The notes: generated by a model from the letters alone, not told the origin. Shown: positions 34,992 through 51,400, numbered from the stretch's first letter. The stretch is DNA of 64,000 nucleotides from Biomphalaria glabrata (GCF_947242115.1 NC_074724.1:32582505-32646504); one strand, 5' to 3'. Translations and numbers: made by a program.

Positions 34992-35999
34992 CAGGGGCGG
35001 ACTGGCTATATGGGCAAACGGGCAAATGCCCGGTGGGCCGGTGCCAAATGGGCCGGTCTGGTCGCGACCATAGAAAAAAAAAACTCAATGCAGACAACTT
35101 AAAAACAAAAGTGACAGCAGCAAGATACAAAGGCCCGAACAAGTTTTCTTGTTGTTTTTTTTTTAAATTATTGTTACAATTAATTTTGTTTGAAATTTTA
35201 AGAATTACACTATACACTGTACGTATTATCATTTGTAAAACGTTAGACCGTACTTTCTGCTATGCATGAGCGGCAAGGCCTTCAACACTACTTTGATGTC
35301 TTCGAGACTGTGTTTGGCCTGATCGTTTTGCTGGTCGGCATGGGCCTTTGATGGCACTGCCGTTTTTGTTTTGCTCCTTCCCTCACCCGTCTTTTGGTGG
35401 TTCCAATGAAAACGAAAAAGAGGGATGGGAGAGGTTAAGTAAGAAAACATTGATATAATACGGCAAAAGGGAGACAATTAGCTCTTTAACAAAACGTTTA
35501 TAGAAGTTCACTTTTAACACATACACACAGCCGCGAAATTGCATACCACCCAACTTATTCACAGCTCATTATGGGTATAAAGCTCTACTTTCTGCGATTT
35601 GAAAAGAAAAAGTAAGTTTCTTGTTGTTTATTTGTAATAACATAGATCTAAAAATACTACACTTAAGCCACTTAAGGCTTACAAAAAATTATTTAATTAA
35701 AACATAAATCTAAATTTATAGACAAACATCAGAACTAGATATTATGATTAATGGCAAACTTATGCTTATGCTTAGTATGACGTCATTAATAATGAAAATT
35801 ATTACAATAATTAAAATAATTTATATTTAGGCTATATAGCGCTGTCACATACGATATTTAATGAAAGGAGATTTAGAATCATTTATATTTTAAATAATAT
35901 ATTCATATACAATTGAGAATGTACTAGGAGGAAGCAAGAGCTTTTCACATTTAGAAGTGCCTCTCTAACCGTTCTGCTTTCTCTTATCTTGTAAAAGAA

Positions 36000-36000
<1 letters not shown>

Positions 36001-36045
<45 letters not shown>

Positions 36046-36071
36046 ATATATAAATATATATATATATATAT
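36001..36071. repeat. (ATCT)n and (AT)n microsatellite
   Basis: About 11 ATCT units followed by an AT run. Confidence 0.95.
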
Positions 36072-36079
36072 AGTTTCTT

Positions 36080-36720
36080 CCATCGTAGTTTGATTATGAC
36101 CACTTTGTCATCCAGGGGGCTGAGAGCTTTACACTGGGGTTTTATGTCTCCTCGTGTGGCTGGTGAGACCTATGTGAGCCCGGAATGTTCGGCCGCACAC
36201 TAGGCAGGTTATTCCAGCTGGAGCTAGTGTCATTGGCCTTACTTTTCTTCTCTGGCGTTTTGCGTTTTTCTTCTGCCAGCATTGTTCTCTTTTCCTCAGC
36301 AACATGTGCGCCGGTTTTCACAGCGCGACGTTATGATGCTCTGTCATGTGCCTCTGTCTCCCAGGGTGTCCCTGAAGCGCTTTCTTTGACCACCTTGCGA
36401 GCGCTTTCCTTCGCTTAGTTGGCCATACAATAGTCGTTTAAGGATGCGGTGGTCTTTCATTCTGCATACGTGTCCTGCCCATCGCAGCTGGGACTGCATC
36501 AGGATTGTGTGGATGCTTTGCAGACCCGCTCTTTAAAGGACTTGAGTATCTGGTATTTTGTCTTGCCATTTGACATTCAGTATTTTTCACAGACATGTCA
36601 TGTGGAAGTGATTCAGTTTCTTTGCATGTTAACTGTACACTATCCATGTTTCTGGGGCGTAGAGCAATGTAGGGAGGATAACGGCTCGATAGACCCCTAG
36701 TTTTGTATTTGTGGTGATAC
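36080..36720 (-). mobile_element. LINE 3' end with terminal C2H2-like finger
   Basis: On the minus strand: 'AGHVCRMKDHRILKRLLYGQ', 'LSEGKRSQGGQRKRFRDTLG', and after breaks 'ITCLVCGRTFRAHIGLTSHT' then 'RRHKTPV' and a stop. This is the C-terminal half of an endonuclease-type LINE protein related to LINE B. Confidence 0.75.
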
Positions 36721-36724
36721 CACT

Positions 36725-36862
36725 TTTAAGGAATGGGTTGCCTGAGTCAGCCTTGAAAACCAATGATTTAGCATATTTTAAGTCACAGATCAACATGCAT
36801 GACTAGATTGACACGTGAAATGCGTAGGACCTAATTATTTTATATTTTTGAAGAAACGTCTG
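36725..36862 (+). mobile_element. Jockey/CR1-like LINE 3' end, copy 4, split by an LTR element
   Basis: Encodes a decayed 'EWVA.VSLENQ'-type tail and shares 'catgcatgac' and 'gcgtaggacctaat' with copy 3. The tail reaches 'gaagaaacgtctg' at 36862 and continues after the LTR element at 39537 ('gtctgtaatctataagtaat'). Confidence 0.65.
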
Positions 36863-39536
36863 TGTTACGTCTTCATATTGGATGAGACTCTTTAGACATG
36901 AAAACGACAAATCACAGTTTATAAATACTTTAATCTTTATTAATACTGAAAACACTTTCTTGTTCATATTCCTCCATTTTGGTTCTTCTCTCCTTTCAAC
37001 ACGCATTCGCACCATTTCACATTTACACTAAGATGCGCACGTAACACCCCCCCTGTTTAACAAGTTCGATGCACATCGAACGTCCAAAAACCAAATCACT
37101 GAATATATTATCAGACTATTCCAAGTTTTAAAAAAATCGGTAACATATAAAACCATAATGTAATACTAAACAAAATCAAACACAATGTCATGTTAATACC
37201 AATACAATTCCAACATGTTAACATATATCTATAAGTAATCATATTTCTATTAATACAACTTCCCACTCATAATTTTATGCCTGTACAAAACACCATCATT
37301 CCAGTCGCAATCAAATAGTTAACAAACAAAGTCTATCTTGCTCCATGCATATTGTAACAACAATATTCAATTCATTACACATATATTTATTCATTGTATA
37401 ATAGAACAATAATTAGTGTCCATCATTCCTACCTTTTCAAATCATATCTATATAATTCTAACATTATTGACATGCCATCCTTTCCGCTTCCCTCCTTTGC
37501 AATGATGTCCCATTGTGATCCTATCACCGAATGTTCTAGCTGTACTGTTTTCTAGGCTGCTAATATCCCTCTCTTTTCTCGTATACGCCTCTTCACTATT
37601 GTACCTTGAATCCTTCATTCTAATTAACTGTTGACACTGTCTTCTAATATGCCCCCTTCTCCCCCAATTAAAGCATAAGATGTATGGACTTGTACGTCTA
37701 TATGTGGGTTTAAATCGCTTTCCCTGTACCACTGATTGTCTTACTTTACTTTGATTTTGACCCATTCCTATTGCATTGCTTTCTACCTTATCTGTTAACT
37801 CTTTCTTCTCGTGCTCTCTGCTACCCATGTCATCTGATGTATGAGATCTTATGTCTTCTTCCACATCCCCATTTCTACCTCGCGTAGACTTTATCCCATA
37901 ATATTTCTTCCAATTCTCAATCTCCCTTACTGAACATATTTTCACCCCATGAATATTCCCAATAATTAAATCTATTTCACCCTGATCTACAACACAAGCT
38001 TCCACTGTCCCCTTAAAATACGGTGTGTCTATACTAACTTTAGCAATCGGTAATTGTACAATATTCCCATTAAACATAACACACTTCCTAGATTCGCCTG
38101 TATATTCATGGTCTTCCACTAAATTCTTATTCACTCCAATAATAGTGCTCCCTGTATCCCTGATGGTCTTGGCTGCCTTGTTCCCTACGAAGGTCTGAAA
38201 AATCTCCAATGTTCCAGTATCAGATGACAATGATAAGCCTTGCTCTATTCTACCTTTCTCCCAGTCCTTTCTTTCCTGTCTGTTTCCTTGATATCTTCCG
38301 TTGCGGCTATCATTTTGTCTTTCATATGTACCACTTCTATACTGTCTATCCTGTGTCTCCCTTGTTCTGTGAGAGTTATTCTGTGTCTCACATGTTCTGT
38401 TAAAGGCAACTATTTCTTCTATATCACTGCCTCTAGATAATTTCTTCTCGGGATGTGCCACTTTATAAGCCCTTATCAGTCTTACTATATCTTCTATGGA
38501 TTTCGGTTTCCTCTCCAACAGAAATATTTTTAATTCCTCCTGACACTCGTACATCACTTTGTCCAGCATGAGAAATGTCTTAAGACTGTCAAAGGTTTTT
38601 TCTACCTCAGCGGTTTCTATCCAGTTATCGAAATGGCTGCTCATTTTGTCCAAGAAGGTCTGCGGATCATCCTCTGGTTCTATCTCACAATTAACAAACT
38701 GTTGGCGATAGAAAGCTTCTGTTTTCCCGAAAGTTCGAAGTAGTTGTTCTTTCACAATGCTGTAGTTACCCTGGTTCATACATATTTTTGAAGGCACCTC
38801 CGCTGTAAATGATCTCGACAATAAGAATGTCCATTTGTCTTCAGGGTACTCCAGTTCTCTCATTTCTATTTCGAACTTCTTCAAAAAAATGTCTATGTCC
38901 ATTTTGTCTTCGTTGAATATCAAACCTTTATATTTTGCCAGTTTATTCCCTGTAGAGTCACTCTTTCTTTTATCATCCTCTTTTCCTTGGTCTGTTTTTA
39001 ACTTTTTCTCTGCTGTCTCTTTTTCAAACGCTAATCTTTCTCTTTCAATGGCAACTAATTCATTATCTCCTTATCCTTTTCTCTTTCTCTTTTGTCTTCC
39101 TTATCTAATCTCTCCTTTTCTTTTTCCCTTTCCATCGCTAATCTCTCCCTCTCCATCAACCTTTCTTGTACGTATTTTCTTAGTTCTGCCCCTTCAAGCT
39201 CCAACAACCTTCCCTCTTCCTTCAACGCTGCTACCTCAGCCTTGTCCGCCATAGTCGATTACTAATAATATCGAATCGAATGTTCTCCTGTCTCTAGATC
39301 TAGACTTTACTATCTCTACTGTCTGTTGACATGAGATCCACTGTGTATAGAGGGATACGTCTTCATATTGGATGAAACTCTTTAGACATGAAAACGACAA
39401 ATCACAGTTTATAAATACTTTAATCTTTATTAATACTGAAAACACTTTCTTGTTCATATTCCTCCATTTTGGTTCTTCTCTCCTTTCAACACGCATTCGC
39501 ACCATTTCACATTTACACTAAGATGCGCACGTAACA
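36863..39536 (-). mobile_element. Short LTR retrotransposon (Ty3/gypsy-like, non-autonomous), young fossil
   Basis: Terminal repeats of about 184 bp lie at 36863-37046 and 39353-39536, and are nearly identical, so the insertion is young. A 5 bp target duplication GTCTG flanks the element at 36858-36862 and 39537-39541. The outer ends read TGTTACG and CGTAACA. On the minus strand a gag-type region (coiled-coil N-terminus from 39252, capsid-like middle, zinc-knuckle region) is joined to an aspartic protease domain with a D-T-G motif. No reverse transcriptase or integrase domain is recognised between the repeats, so it would depend on other elements. About one or two breaks are seen in the coding part. 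It sits in a LINE tail inside the hAT insertion. Confidence 0.85.
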
Positions 39537-39856
39537 GTCTGTAATCTATAAGTAATACCAAAAAGTTTGAAACTCATTAAGGCTGCTAATGTAGTGTTTA
39601 TAGTTTTCAGACTACATACATGTATAAATAGAATACATTATGTAAGCCTACGAAAGCATACATTCAGTTTTCGATGCGTTATCAAACTTTATGTTTTGAA
39701 TAGAATTAGTCTTACACCTATGATAAAACACATGGGCGTAGACGAGAGGGGAGGAGTTCAAACCATCACTGGCCTCAGATCTCATTGTCTGAAAGGGAAA
39801 CTTTATATACTTCCTGAGTGCAGCCAACTTAAGCAAACTACAGTCACCAAATTTCA

Positions 39857-40140
39857 TGAACGTAGCCAAAAGGGGTTTTGTGGTTTCCCTCCCCCCCCCC
39901 CTTCCAATACAAAACTAAAAGCATTTTACCATTTTCTACCAGTCGCTGGACTCCAGTGAATAGAAGATTTAGTTTTTAATCTTTTTAGCGGAAGAGTAGC
40001 AGGCTAATTGCACTGTAGATACCTTAAAATAAGCATTTTTTAAAGCTTAAAATAACGGAAATAATGCTTGGATCCGGGGCGAAACCACTGGGGTAGCTTA
40101 CAGCGCTCCCCCAGACTCCCTAGCTGTCCCTTGGCGGTGT
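39857..40140 (-). mobile_element. Fragment related to the hAT element at 25121-26757, inverted
   Basis: On the minus strand 'tctgggggag', 'ggggcgaa'-like GC blocks and 'aggtatctacagtgca' follow in the same order as at 25300-25440. Ends are not defined. Confidence 0.5.
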
Positions 40141-40245
40141 ATACTGCCTTTCACTAATTATAGGAAGAGAGTATTCTAGGGTAGAAAAAACGTTTACAAT
40201 AATGAAAGATAAGAATGTAATGAAGATTAATTACATATACACACA

Positions 40246-42990
<2,745 letters not shown>

Positions 42991-43012
42991 AATGGCTGTG
43001 TGAAGCGTCTAG

Positions 43013-44387
43013 TGTGGTAGCTTAACTTGTTGCCACCGCTGGCTAGCATTTGTGAAAGGGGAGCAACTTTGTAAGTCTCTCTTGCCAGTACATAGCCTCT
43101 CCACAGCAAGTCCTATGCAGTACCTCCTCGTGGTGGCAGATGGAAACTGAGGCTGCGAAGCCTCAGGCTAAACTGCAAGGGTCTCGGAGGAGGTTTGGCC
43201 CCAAGATGTGAGGCAGGCATGGCCCGTCGGCGTGCGGACACGCCCTGTTGCCCACAAACCAAACCCCTAGCTATAGGTCAATAGCCGCACTGCCTTGTGT
43301 GTGTGTCCCTGTAAGGTCTAAGGCTAAGGGAGTAAACCCTAACAGAAAATCCGGTCCTGGAGCCCCGTAGGCGGGGGGACAGTAGTAAGACTACTGCTCT
43401 CTGGCAAACTCCTGCAGCCACCTGTCCCCAAATTGTGATGGCTCGCCATCCCTTTGGACCCGGTCAGTATGGAAGAGAGGCGGGTGCTGACGTGTGGGCA
43501 GCCCAGCACTCGCAAATTTACCGCCCAGGCTTTCCCCCAGCAATGGAGAGGTCACTCCATCTCTGACAGTAATGTCTTTGAAAAAACACGGAGAGTGGTA
43601 GTTACCGGTGATAAGTTCCTAGCCGATTGGCGTAAGCTGGAACGCCAGGGACCACTCTTGACGGTAGGAGGGGCTTTTTAGCCTCACTGGATAGCTACTG
43701 CCTGCCTTAAGCCGAGCAGCCCTCGGACAATAAAGTGCTATCCCGCCACAGCTTGCCGCACCACTGGGTGCTTGGTGCTAAGACAAAATCAAAAAGCAAG
43801 CTGCTCACCCGCACCTGCAAATAAAATGAAAAGAAAACCCTCAACATTAATGCGTTTAGCAAGCTGGAACATACGGACAATGTGTCCTGGCTTCAATACT
43901 GACCCTGAACTCGTCACCAACATGCGACAAACAGCTATCATCGACAGAGAACTCAGCAGACTAAACATTGATGTGGCCTGCCTGCAAGAAACCAGACTGG
44001 CAGACAGTGGATCTCTTACAGAAAGCAACTATACATTCTACTGGCAAGGAAAACCAGAACAAAGCCCTAGAATACATGGCGTCGGCTTTGCAATAAGAAA
44101 CAGTCTCGTCCCCTGCATTGCAATGTTTCCCATTGGCAATGAAAGAGTAGCACACATGAAATTTGCATCACCGCAAGGCAAAGTTAATATAATCTGTGCT
44201 TACTCACCAACCCTTGCTGCACCAGAAGAGGACAAAGACAGATTCTTTCAAGCTCTAGAGGACGTAATTAAAAGTATTCCAAAGTCCGAGCACCTCTATA
44301 TAAATGGAGACTTTAATGCCCGTGTTGGTGATGGAAATGATGCATGGCCAAAATGCTTGGGACCTCATGGTGTTGGCAAAATAAATG

Positions 44388-44390
<3 letters not shown>
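43013..44390 (+). mobile_element. LINE B, 5' part inverted: 5' UTR and AP endonuclease
   Basis: About 750 bp of GC-richer leader (43013-43770) precede an open endonuclease frame: 'LASWNIRTMC', 'DVACLQETRLAD', 'IHGVGFAIRNSL', 'IICAYSPT' and 'HLYINGDFNARVGDG', all catalytic landmarks of the family. The frame ends at 'KINDN' in the (AT)n run, close to the point where the minus-strand part begins ('TINDNGQRLL'). Head-to-head order with a shared join is the pattern left by twin priming. The short overlap is not identical, so two separate source copies remain possible. Confidence 0.88.

Positions 44391-44429
<39 letters not shown>
44391..44429. repeat. (AT)n microsatellite
   Basis: About 19 AT units between the LINE B endonuclease part and the right end of the hAT insertion. 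Confidence 0.95.
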
Positions 44430-44430
<1 letters not shown>

Positions 44431-44539
44431 CGTAGGGGGTTTAAAATCCTCCCCCTACACCGAAAATATATGACATGCCATTTGTGGGCCGGTTTATAAG
44501 GTAATGCCCGGGCCGATTTTGATACCCAGTCCGCCCCTG

Positions 44540-44740
44540 GTTGCCAGTACACCAGAGATAGCTGTTGATGCGGAGGTTGGGACCCCCCAGAGTGGCGAAG
44601 ACTTCAAACTAAAAAAGCGATTCCGCTCTAAAGAGTATGTGAGGTCCGCTCCTGGGTCTCCGACAAAATTGAAAAGGAAGAGATGCTTATCTGCCTCCTC
44701 GTGTGAGGATCTTTTCGCGAGCCCGCGTATTATAAGATAA
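44540..44740 (+). mobile_element. LINE A ORF1, 3' part
   Basis: After the hAT target duplication the frame 'TPEIAVDAEVGTPQSGEDF', then 'KLKKRFRSKEYVRSAPGSP', continues the ORF1 left at 34991 and stops at 44740 ('SPRIIR'). The Lys/Arg-rich tail fits a nucleic-acid-binding protein. Confidence 0.8.
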
Positions 44741-44878
44741 GTTGTAAGCCCTCCTAACACGAGTCTTGATGTTAGTGCATTGGACATTCCTGAGACTCCA
44801 CCCACATTGGTTATAGATGAGGGGGGGACAGCCATAATTAACCACTAGAACTGGTTAAATTTACTTTTACACCCAGTC

Positions 44879-47800
44879 ATGACAGACATTACAATCTTAT
44901 CATTAAATATACGTAGTCTTAGAAACAAGCAAAAATACATTGTTCACCTATCCAGAAAATACAGGCCAGACTTCATTTTCATTCAAGAAACAAATATAGA
45001 CACACATTATAAATCACGCAAATACACATCCGACATAGGGCTGAAAGAGGGCTGGTTTAGCCTAGGTAACGAGTGTAGAGGGGTAGCTATTTTTCTAGTC
45101 TCAGATAGGTTTAAAGTAGTGCATGCATTTAATGACACCAGGGGAAGAATAGTAATCATTAGAGTAGAATCAGGAAATCAAACATTTACACTTGCAAACA
45201 TCTACGCACCAGCAAAGAGCGCGGGAAAACAGAATTTTTTTGAAAATGTAATCGATATACTAAACAATAATTATAGAGAAGATACGCTTATCATAGGGGG
45301 GGATTTCAATTACATAACTTCTGCATTAGATAAACAGACTACTTTGGCAGTGGGCCCTCCCTCTCGTAAAACCTTTCCGAATCTTAATTTCTTAGAGGAG
45401 ATAGAGAGGAATTTTAATTTAGTTGATGCTTACAGGACACTAGAACCTATGGGTCGTGACACCACCATGGTGCATAGGTCATACCCCGTCTCGACGCGCT
45501 TAGATAGAGTGTATGCTCCTAATCATTTCTATATAAGTCGGGTGTCACATCTGGAAGAAATACTAGAATACACAGACCACAAAGCGGTGTTAGTTACTTT
45601 GGACATAAAAAACAAAGAAATTAAAAGAAAGTCATTCCACTGGAAATTTAACAATTCTCTGTTGGAAATTCCCCTTTTCGTGGAGTTAGTTTCTACTAAT
45701 CTAAATTCTTACTTACAAGATATACAAGATCCACATTTCGATTTAACACAGACATGGCCACTTCTAAAAAGTTCTATCAAGTAGCAAAGCCAGTTATCTA
45801 AATTAGCTCAGGGACAGGAGGCAAGAATATGAACAACTCAAATACACATTATTACACACAGATGATGAAATCGTTAAAACAGAAACTCTTTTAAAACTAG
45901 AGGAATTAAACAAGTATACTTATAGGGGTGCTGAGATTAGGTGTAAAAATTATTTAAGTAATGAAGGTCCTAGTAAACTATTCCTATCGTTTGAACAGAA
46001 TGTACAATCAAGCAAAATAATAAGCAACATCATAGATAGTGAGGGGAATAAAGTAGATGATTATGAAGATATTAAGAATATTTTTACAAAACACTTCACT
46101 ACTATATACAGTGAAGAGCCAGTATATACTGATGCTCAAGATAATTTTCTAAAATTTTGCAATCAGCTGGACAAGACAGATGAAGATCTTTTAGGGAGTG
46201 CATTTACGCTAGACGAACTCAGGACTGCCCTGGACTCGACTAAGAACAATAAATCACCCGGTCCAGATGGCTTAACATTTGAACTCTATAAAACCTTCTT
46301 CCCCCTGCTTGGTCCTCTCTTACTGCGACTATATAGCGACGCCATTAAACTGGGACATTTTCCTCCAAATTTTAACGAAGCATACATCACACTTTTACCT
46401 AAGAAATCTGAAAATAACACTTCACCTAGCGACTATAGGCCCATTTCACTTCTCAACACGGACTATAAACTTCTCACAAAAATGATTTTCCTAAGAATGA
46501 AACCACTCATAAACCAACTTATCGGACATAACCAGTACTGTTGTATCCCGGACAGAAACATAGACGGCATGACGCATTTTTTACGGGATTTTATCATGTA
46601 CAGTAAGGATAAAAACCTCAATGTGTCTCTTTTATCTGTAGATCAAGAAAAAGCCTTTGACCGAGTAAGCCATAGCTTCCTGTTCAAGGTGCTTGAGAAA
46701 TGTAAAATAAGTTCCCTGTTAATCAGATATATAAAGCTTGTCTATACCAATGCAACAAGTAGATTGATAATTAATCATTCTCTCAGTAGGAGTATCCTCA
46801 TACAAAGGTCTGTCAGACAGGGCTGTCCTTTATCCCCCTTCTTGTATATCCTTTGCTTGGAACCATTCTTGGAATCTGTAAGATCTGACCCATCTATTAT
46901 TGGGATAAATATACCGGGTCGTTCCTTCTCAACCATCAAAGTCAAAGCCTATGCGGATGATACAACCTTTTTTCCATCTTCAGAGCAAGATATTGAGAAT
47001 ATACTAAAGAAATTTACACTTTTCGGAGAAGATAGTGGTTCAAAAATAAATATAAATAAATCCTCTGTAATGGGACTAGGGAAATGGAAATTCAAAGAGA
47101 ATTGCGCTTTCAGAATTGTTGATAAAATCAAGATTTGTGGTATTGTCTATACCTGTAATCCTTTGTTCTATTGTAAAGACCAGTGGGAGAATATTTTTGT
47201 CAAAGCCTCAAACTTAATTAAACTTTATCAGCACACAGGTTCTACAATATTTGGTAGAGCTGTATTGATAAATAGTTTGGTCATTCCAAAGATTGTCTAT
47301 TTAGCTAACATTACAGAGCCACCTCCTAAATTCACAAACAAGCTGAACAAGTTAATTAGAAGCTTTATATTTAAAAACATTATTAGGAGCATTAAGCACA
47401 CTACACTCACTCAAAACAAAGAGGATAGGGGGGATAAACTTGCAAGATGTTAAAACAAAAATACAGTCGCGAAGGCTAAAATTTGTAGGTCAAGTAGTTA
47501 GGAACCCAACAAACTTTCCCTTGACAATTTACTATTATGGTTTAAGATTAAGTAGTCTTCTTCCAATACACAATGATACCCCTCACTATTTTGGTACAGT
47601 TACCTGGTAATGAACATTTAATACACAACAAAACCAAAGAATCATACACAACACTTAAAAAGCTGTTACAGGAAAGCCTAGTGAATAGGATTAAGTGGGG
47701 GAGAGTTCTTGGGGTGACAGAATTCAAGGACACATTCATAAACCTACACAGTAAACATATCCCACCAAAAGCTAGAGAGATTAGTTATAGACTTATCTTT

Positions 47801-48178
47801 GGGATGACCCCTATGGTTAGAAGACGGGCAAATGACCGTGAATGTATATTATGCCACCTTGAAAATGCTGATAACGAAAAACACATGTATTTGGAATGTC
47901 CATTATTCCTTCAGGGTAGAAGTACTGTAATGGACCTATTGGAAGCAAACTGTGGCAATTATGTAAATGTTAACTGGTCTATTATTTTAAACAAGCTGCC
48001 AAAACTAAAAAATAAAATGATACATAACTTTAACTTGATTATTGTTTCCGAATACAGGAATCTTGTTTGGGCTAGCTGGCTAAAATGTCTACATAATAAT
48101 AAGGTGTTTGATCCTAATCACTTGGAATTAACATTTAGGAAAATAATGGACTTTAGGGTAGAGAATTATCTAGTTTGA
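44879..48178 (+). mobile_element. LINE A ORF2: AP endonuclease, RT and Cys-His tail (L1/Tx1 type), broken
   Basis: ATG at 44879 opens the endonuclease: 'LSLNIRSLRNKQ', 'FIQETNID', 'NIYAPAKSAG', 'IIGGDFNYITS', 'STRLDRVYAP', 'YTDHKAVLVTL'. A TAG ends this frame at 45782-45784. The RT follows in another frame (about 45800-47453): 'NNKSPGPDGLTFELYK', 'SDYRPISLLNTDYKLL', 'DQEKAFDRVSHSFLF', 'RQGCPLSPFLYI', 'YADDTTFF'. A further shift at the G-run near 47424 returns to the first frame, with the Cys-His tail 'CILCHLENADNEKHMYLEC' near 47850. About three breaks, so immobile. The element ends with poly-A at about 48359-48375. Confidence 0.92.
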
Positions 48179-48375
48179 TTTCATATACCTGTACAATGCT
48201 CATGTATTTTTTTAGAAATAGGGTGTTGGGCGTCAGGGATATCTGATATTGTGTTGATTGTTCTGGAGTAGAGTATACTTGTATCATTTTTCTGTCTTTA
48301 GGGGGTTCATTGGTTAGGTAGTATGTCTTTGATATTAAATAATATTTCTATGACTGTTAAAAAAAAAAAAAAAAA
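48179..48375 (+). mobile_element. LINE A 3' UTR and poly-A tail
   Basis: About 180 bp without frames, ending in 16-17 A. It stops 41 bp from the end of the tetraspanin coding sequence, which is on the opposite strand. Confidence 0.8.
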
Positions 48376-48415
48376 TGTCTTTTGCCATAATGTTGGCGGC
48401 CTACAAAAAAAAGCA

Positions 48416-51400
48416 CTACATTAATTTTCCTTTTTTCTGACAGTTCCACAAAGTCGTGCCCAAGAATAAAAAAAGAAAAGGCCACTGCTGTAAATAGTTA
48501 AATCCACAGAAATTCAGCAACTTCTTCTCCTCTGTCACTAAACACTTTGGTCGTCCCAAACTATCGTGATCTAGCTGGACTGTGTCATTAGTATTATTAA
48601 AAATTTACAAATTTGGGAAACTCCAACCCTTAGCAACAGGTCCTGACATATTTGTATCTACTAAGATTTTAGACCGCGCCACTCACAACGTGAAATATGA
48701 TTTACCTGTAGAAGTATAAGCAACAGCAAGATGGTGGTGATCCAAGCAAGATTTTTCTGTATTTCTTCCATAAGTTTCGTATAACATCCCTATGTAAGGG
48801 AGACAAAAAAGAACAATACTTATCTAGGTTTTTTTTCTTGATTATCTCCCCTGCTGTATGTTACCTCTTCATATATGCGTTTTAAAAGGTTAATGATAAT
48901 ACTAGAGCACTTATATAAACGGAAAGATGACTTATAGTAGGCTTCAACACTGACCTGTGACGTCGCAACCCACATGGCAGTGGAGACTAATAGCTCCTTG
49001 TCCTTGCCACATAGTACACAACGGTGGTCAATGTTATAATCTTACCAGAAGGCCAATCTTATAAATTACCAGGTGGCCAATCTTAAAATCCTACCTGGTG
49101 ACCAATCTTGTAATCTTACCTGGTGTCCAATCTTATAATCTTACCTGATGTTCAATCATATTATCTTACTATTGATACTGAACTTTTCTTAGGTCGCTAA
49201 TTATCATCAATTTGAGGCGTGGACATTAGTTACGGTATGTCAGTAGGATGTCGCCCACAGTTCCCACCTCTCTACGAAGATAATGTTTCGAAAGGAACCA
49301 CAGTGTGGCAATGGCAGGGACTGCTATGGAAGTGTCTCTAAAGGAATGCCAGAGTTTTTTCCATTGCATTGTACGTAGTTGTAAAAAAGCTTCCATGACC
49401 CTGTCGATAATCCAGGCGCCGTTCCTCAAGGGACGTTACAACACTGGCGAGTCCTGCACGGTTACCATGGTAAAACAGAGTAGAAGGGTGGGAGTTCCCA
49501 TTGTGCTCGGCCTTCGGCCATGTTTTCTAGTTCAAGCGCCCTTAGTGCCCAACACATTGGAAAAAGCAGTGTTTTAAAAAGACGTTGACCTCTTGCAGAC
49601 AGAGCGGTTTGTTCAACCAGGCTTGCAAGCCCAGAGCTCAAAGACAATCAAACGGTTTCTACCAGGACGAAGCATTGTGTTTAAAGGTCACCGAGTTCTG
49701 ATTTGTTTTCTTCTCAGAATTGACTTCAAAAGGCTTTTCCATATTTATAGCCACAATGGAAGACAAAGTTTGAATTCAGAGTTTCCCTTCTCTTTTAGTG
49801 GCTGCCAACCAAGGCTATTGAGCTAATCCTTTCCAAAGCTTGTTAATTTAGACGCCTGTTGCTCACATCTATCCCCTCTCCTGTTAGTGATAACAGTTCC
49901 GCAGGACCAATATCTGAACCGCACACAAAGGCCAGGACTTAAAACTTGTTTTGCAGGGACAATTACAGACGAACGCATAAGATATTTATTAATATCTTCT
50001 GTTGCTTTCCATTACTCCGAGGTCATTGCTATATACTTTAAACTTTAAACATAATGTTTCTACTCCCTTGTCTGTGATCCACTGACAGGATGGGTCTGAC
50101 ACTGGCATTCATTGTTGTTTTTTTTAAGATAATTTTTTTTTAAAGTTGTAAGCTAAGTGGGTTATTTTCATCCTGTAGGTCATGATAACCTCACGTCTTT
50201 ACGTTGTAGCATAGCCTATATAAAATTCTTTTTTTTCCATTTCTTTTTTCCCGTCGTAGTTCTTTCCCTTTTTATTCATTTTTTCCATCTTTGTTACTCT
50301 CTTTCACCAGAGGCGCGGTGGCTGAGTGTTACATCGTTTGACTTCTGAACCGAGGGGTCTATGGTTCAAATCCTGTTGAAGACTAAAATTTTTCATTTTG
50401 GAATGTGGAATCCACCCAGCTCTAATGGGTACCTGACATTAGCTGGGAAAAGCAAAGGCGATTGGTCGTTGTGCTGGACACATGTTACTCTTGTTAACCG
50501 TGGGTCATTTATATCACCTGGCCTATAGATAGCAATTTTACTTTTAAAGAAGCTTATATTAACTGAACACGTAGCCAGCATAACGACCAACTTCAGTATG
50601 CGATTGTTGTGATACAGTTCAATGTATGGCTTTTTATTATTTTTTTTTTTTTTTACAAAGCTTATATCAACTCACTCTCTCTGTATGTATGTCTGGTAAA
50701 AAAGTTTGTACACGTCATTTTTCCGACACCCAATCTCGGATCAAAATTTTGCACAAGTATTTCTTTTACTTGACGACACACGAATCAAGTAAAAAACATA
50801 ACCAATTAGTTAATTAACGATTGGTAATTTATTATTTTGTTTGGTATCTCAAACAAAGGAAAGAGAATTAGTCCCCTTTATAGGTCGCCAATTAGAGGTA
50901 TGTATTTGACAATCAATCTTCTATTTTTATAGGCGCCTCGCTAGCAGTGTGGTATGTTGGCAGGTTTAGGCTTGAGTCATGAGATCGCCCCTTTTTTTAA
51001 AATGCTGTTAAAATGAGAATACTTTAAAAATTCACCCAGGTATTCCTTTCTTTCTTTCCTCCCCCCCCCCTTTTTTTTCCCCAATTTTCCAAACTGGTCC
51101 AGATAAGTGATAGGTTAACAGTGTATTAAGAAAGCTAAAAAGCATTAAATTGCGATAAACAAAAACAATTGGTAAAAAATATGTGTAATCGCACTGATTT
51201 ATTGTAGCTGGTCTAGATTCTAGATCTGTTGCACATTTAATTACATGACTGAACTAAAGTAAATGACACAATTACACTTCTTAAAATTTTACTTTTTTTA
51301 AAGTATTTTTTTATGTTTCTTTCCTCTTTTTTCCATTTCTTTTTTCCATTTCTTTTTTCCATTTCTTTTTTTTCTATTTCTTTTCTCTATTTTTCCTTAA

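Noticed and set aside
43013-43200. HDV-like self-cleaving ribozyme at the LINE B 5' end
   Set aside because: Such ribozymes occur at some LINE 5' ends, but I could not pair the required stems by eye; a covariance-model search would decide.
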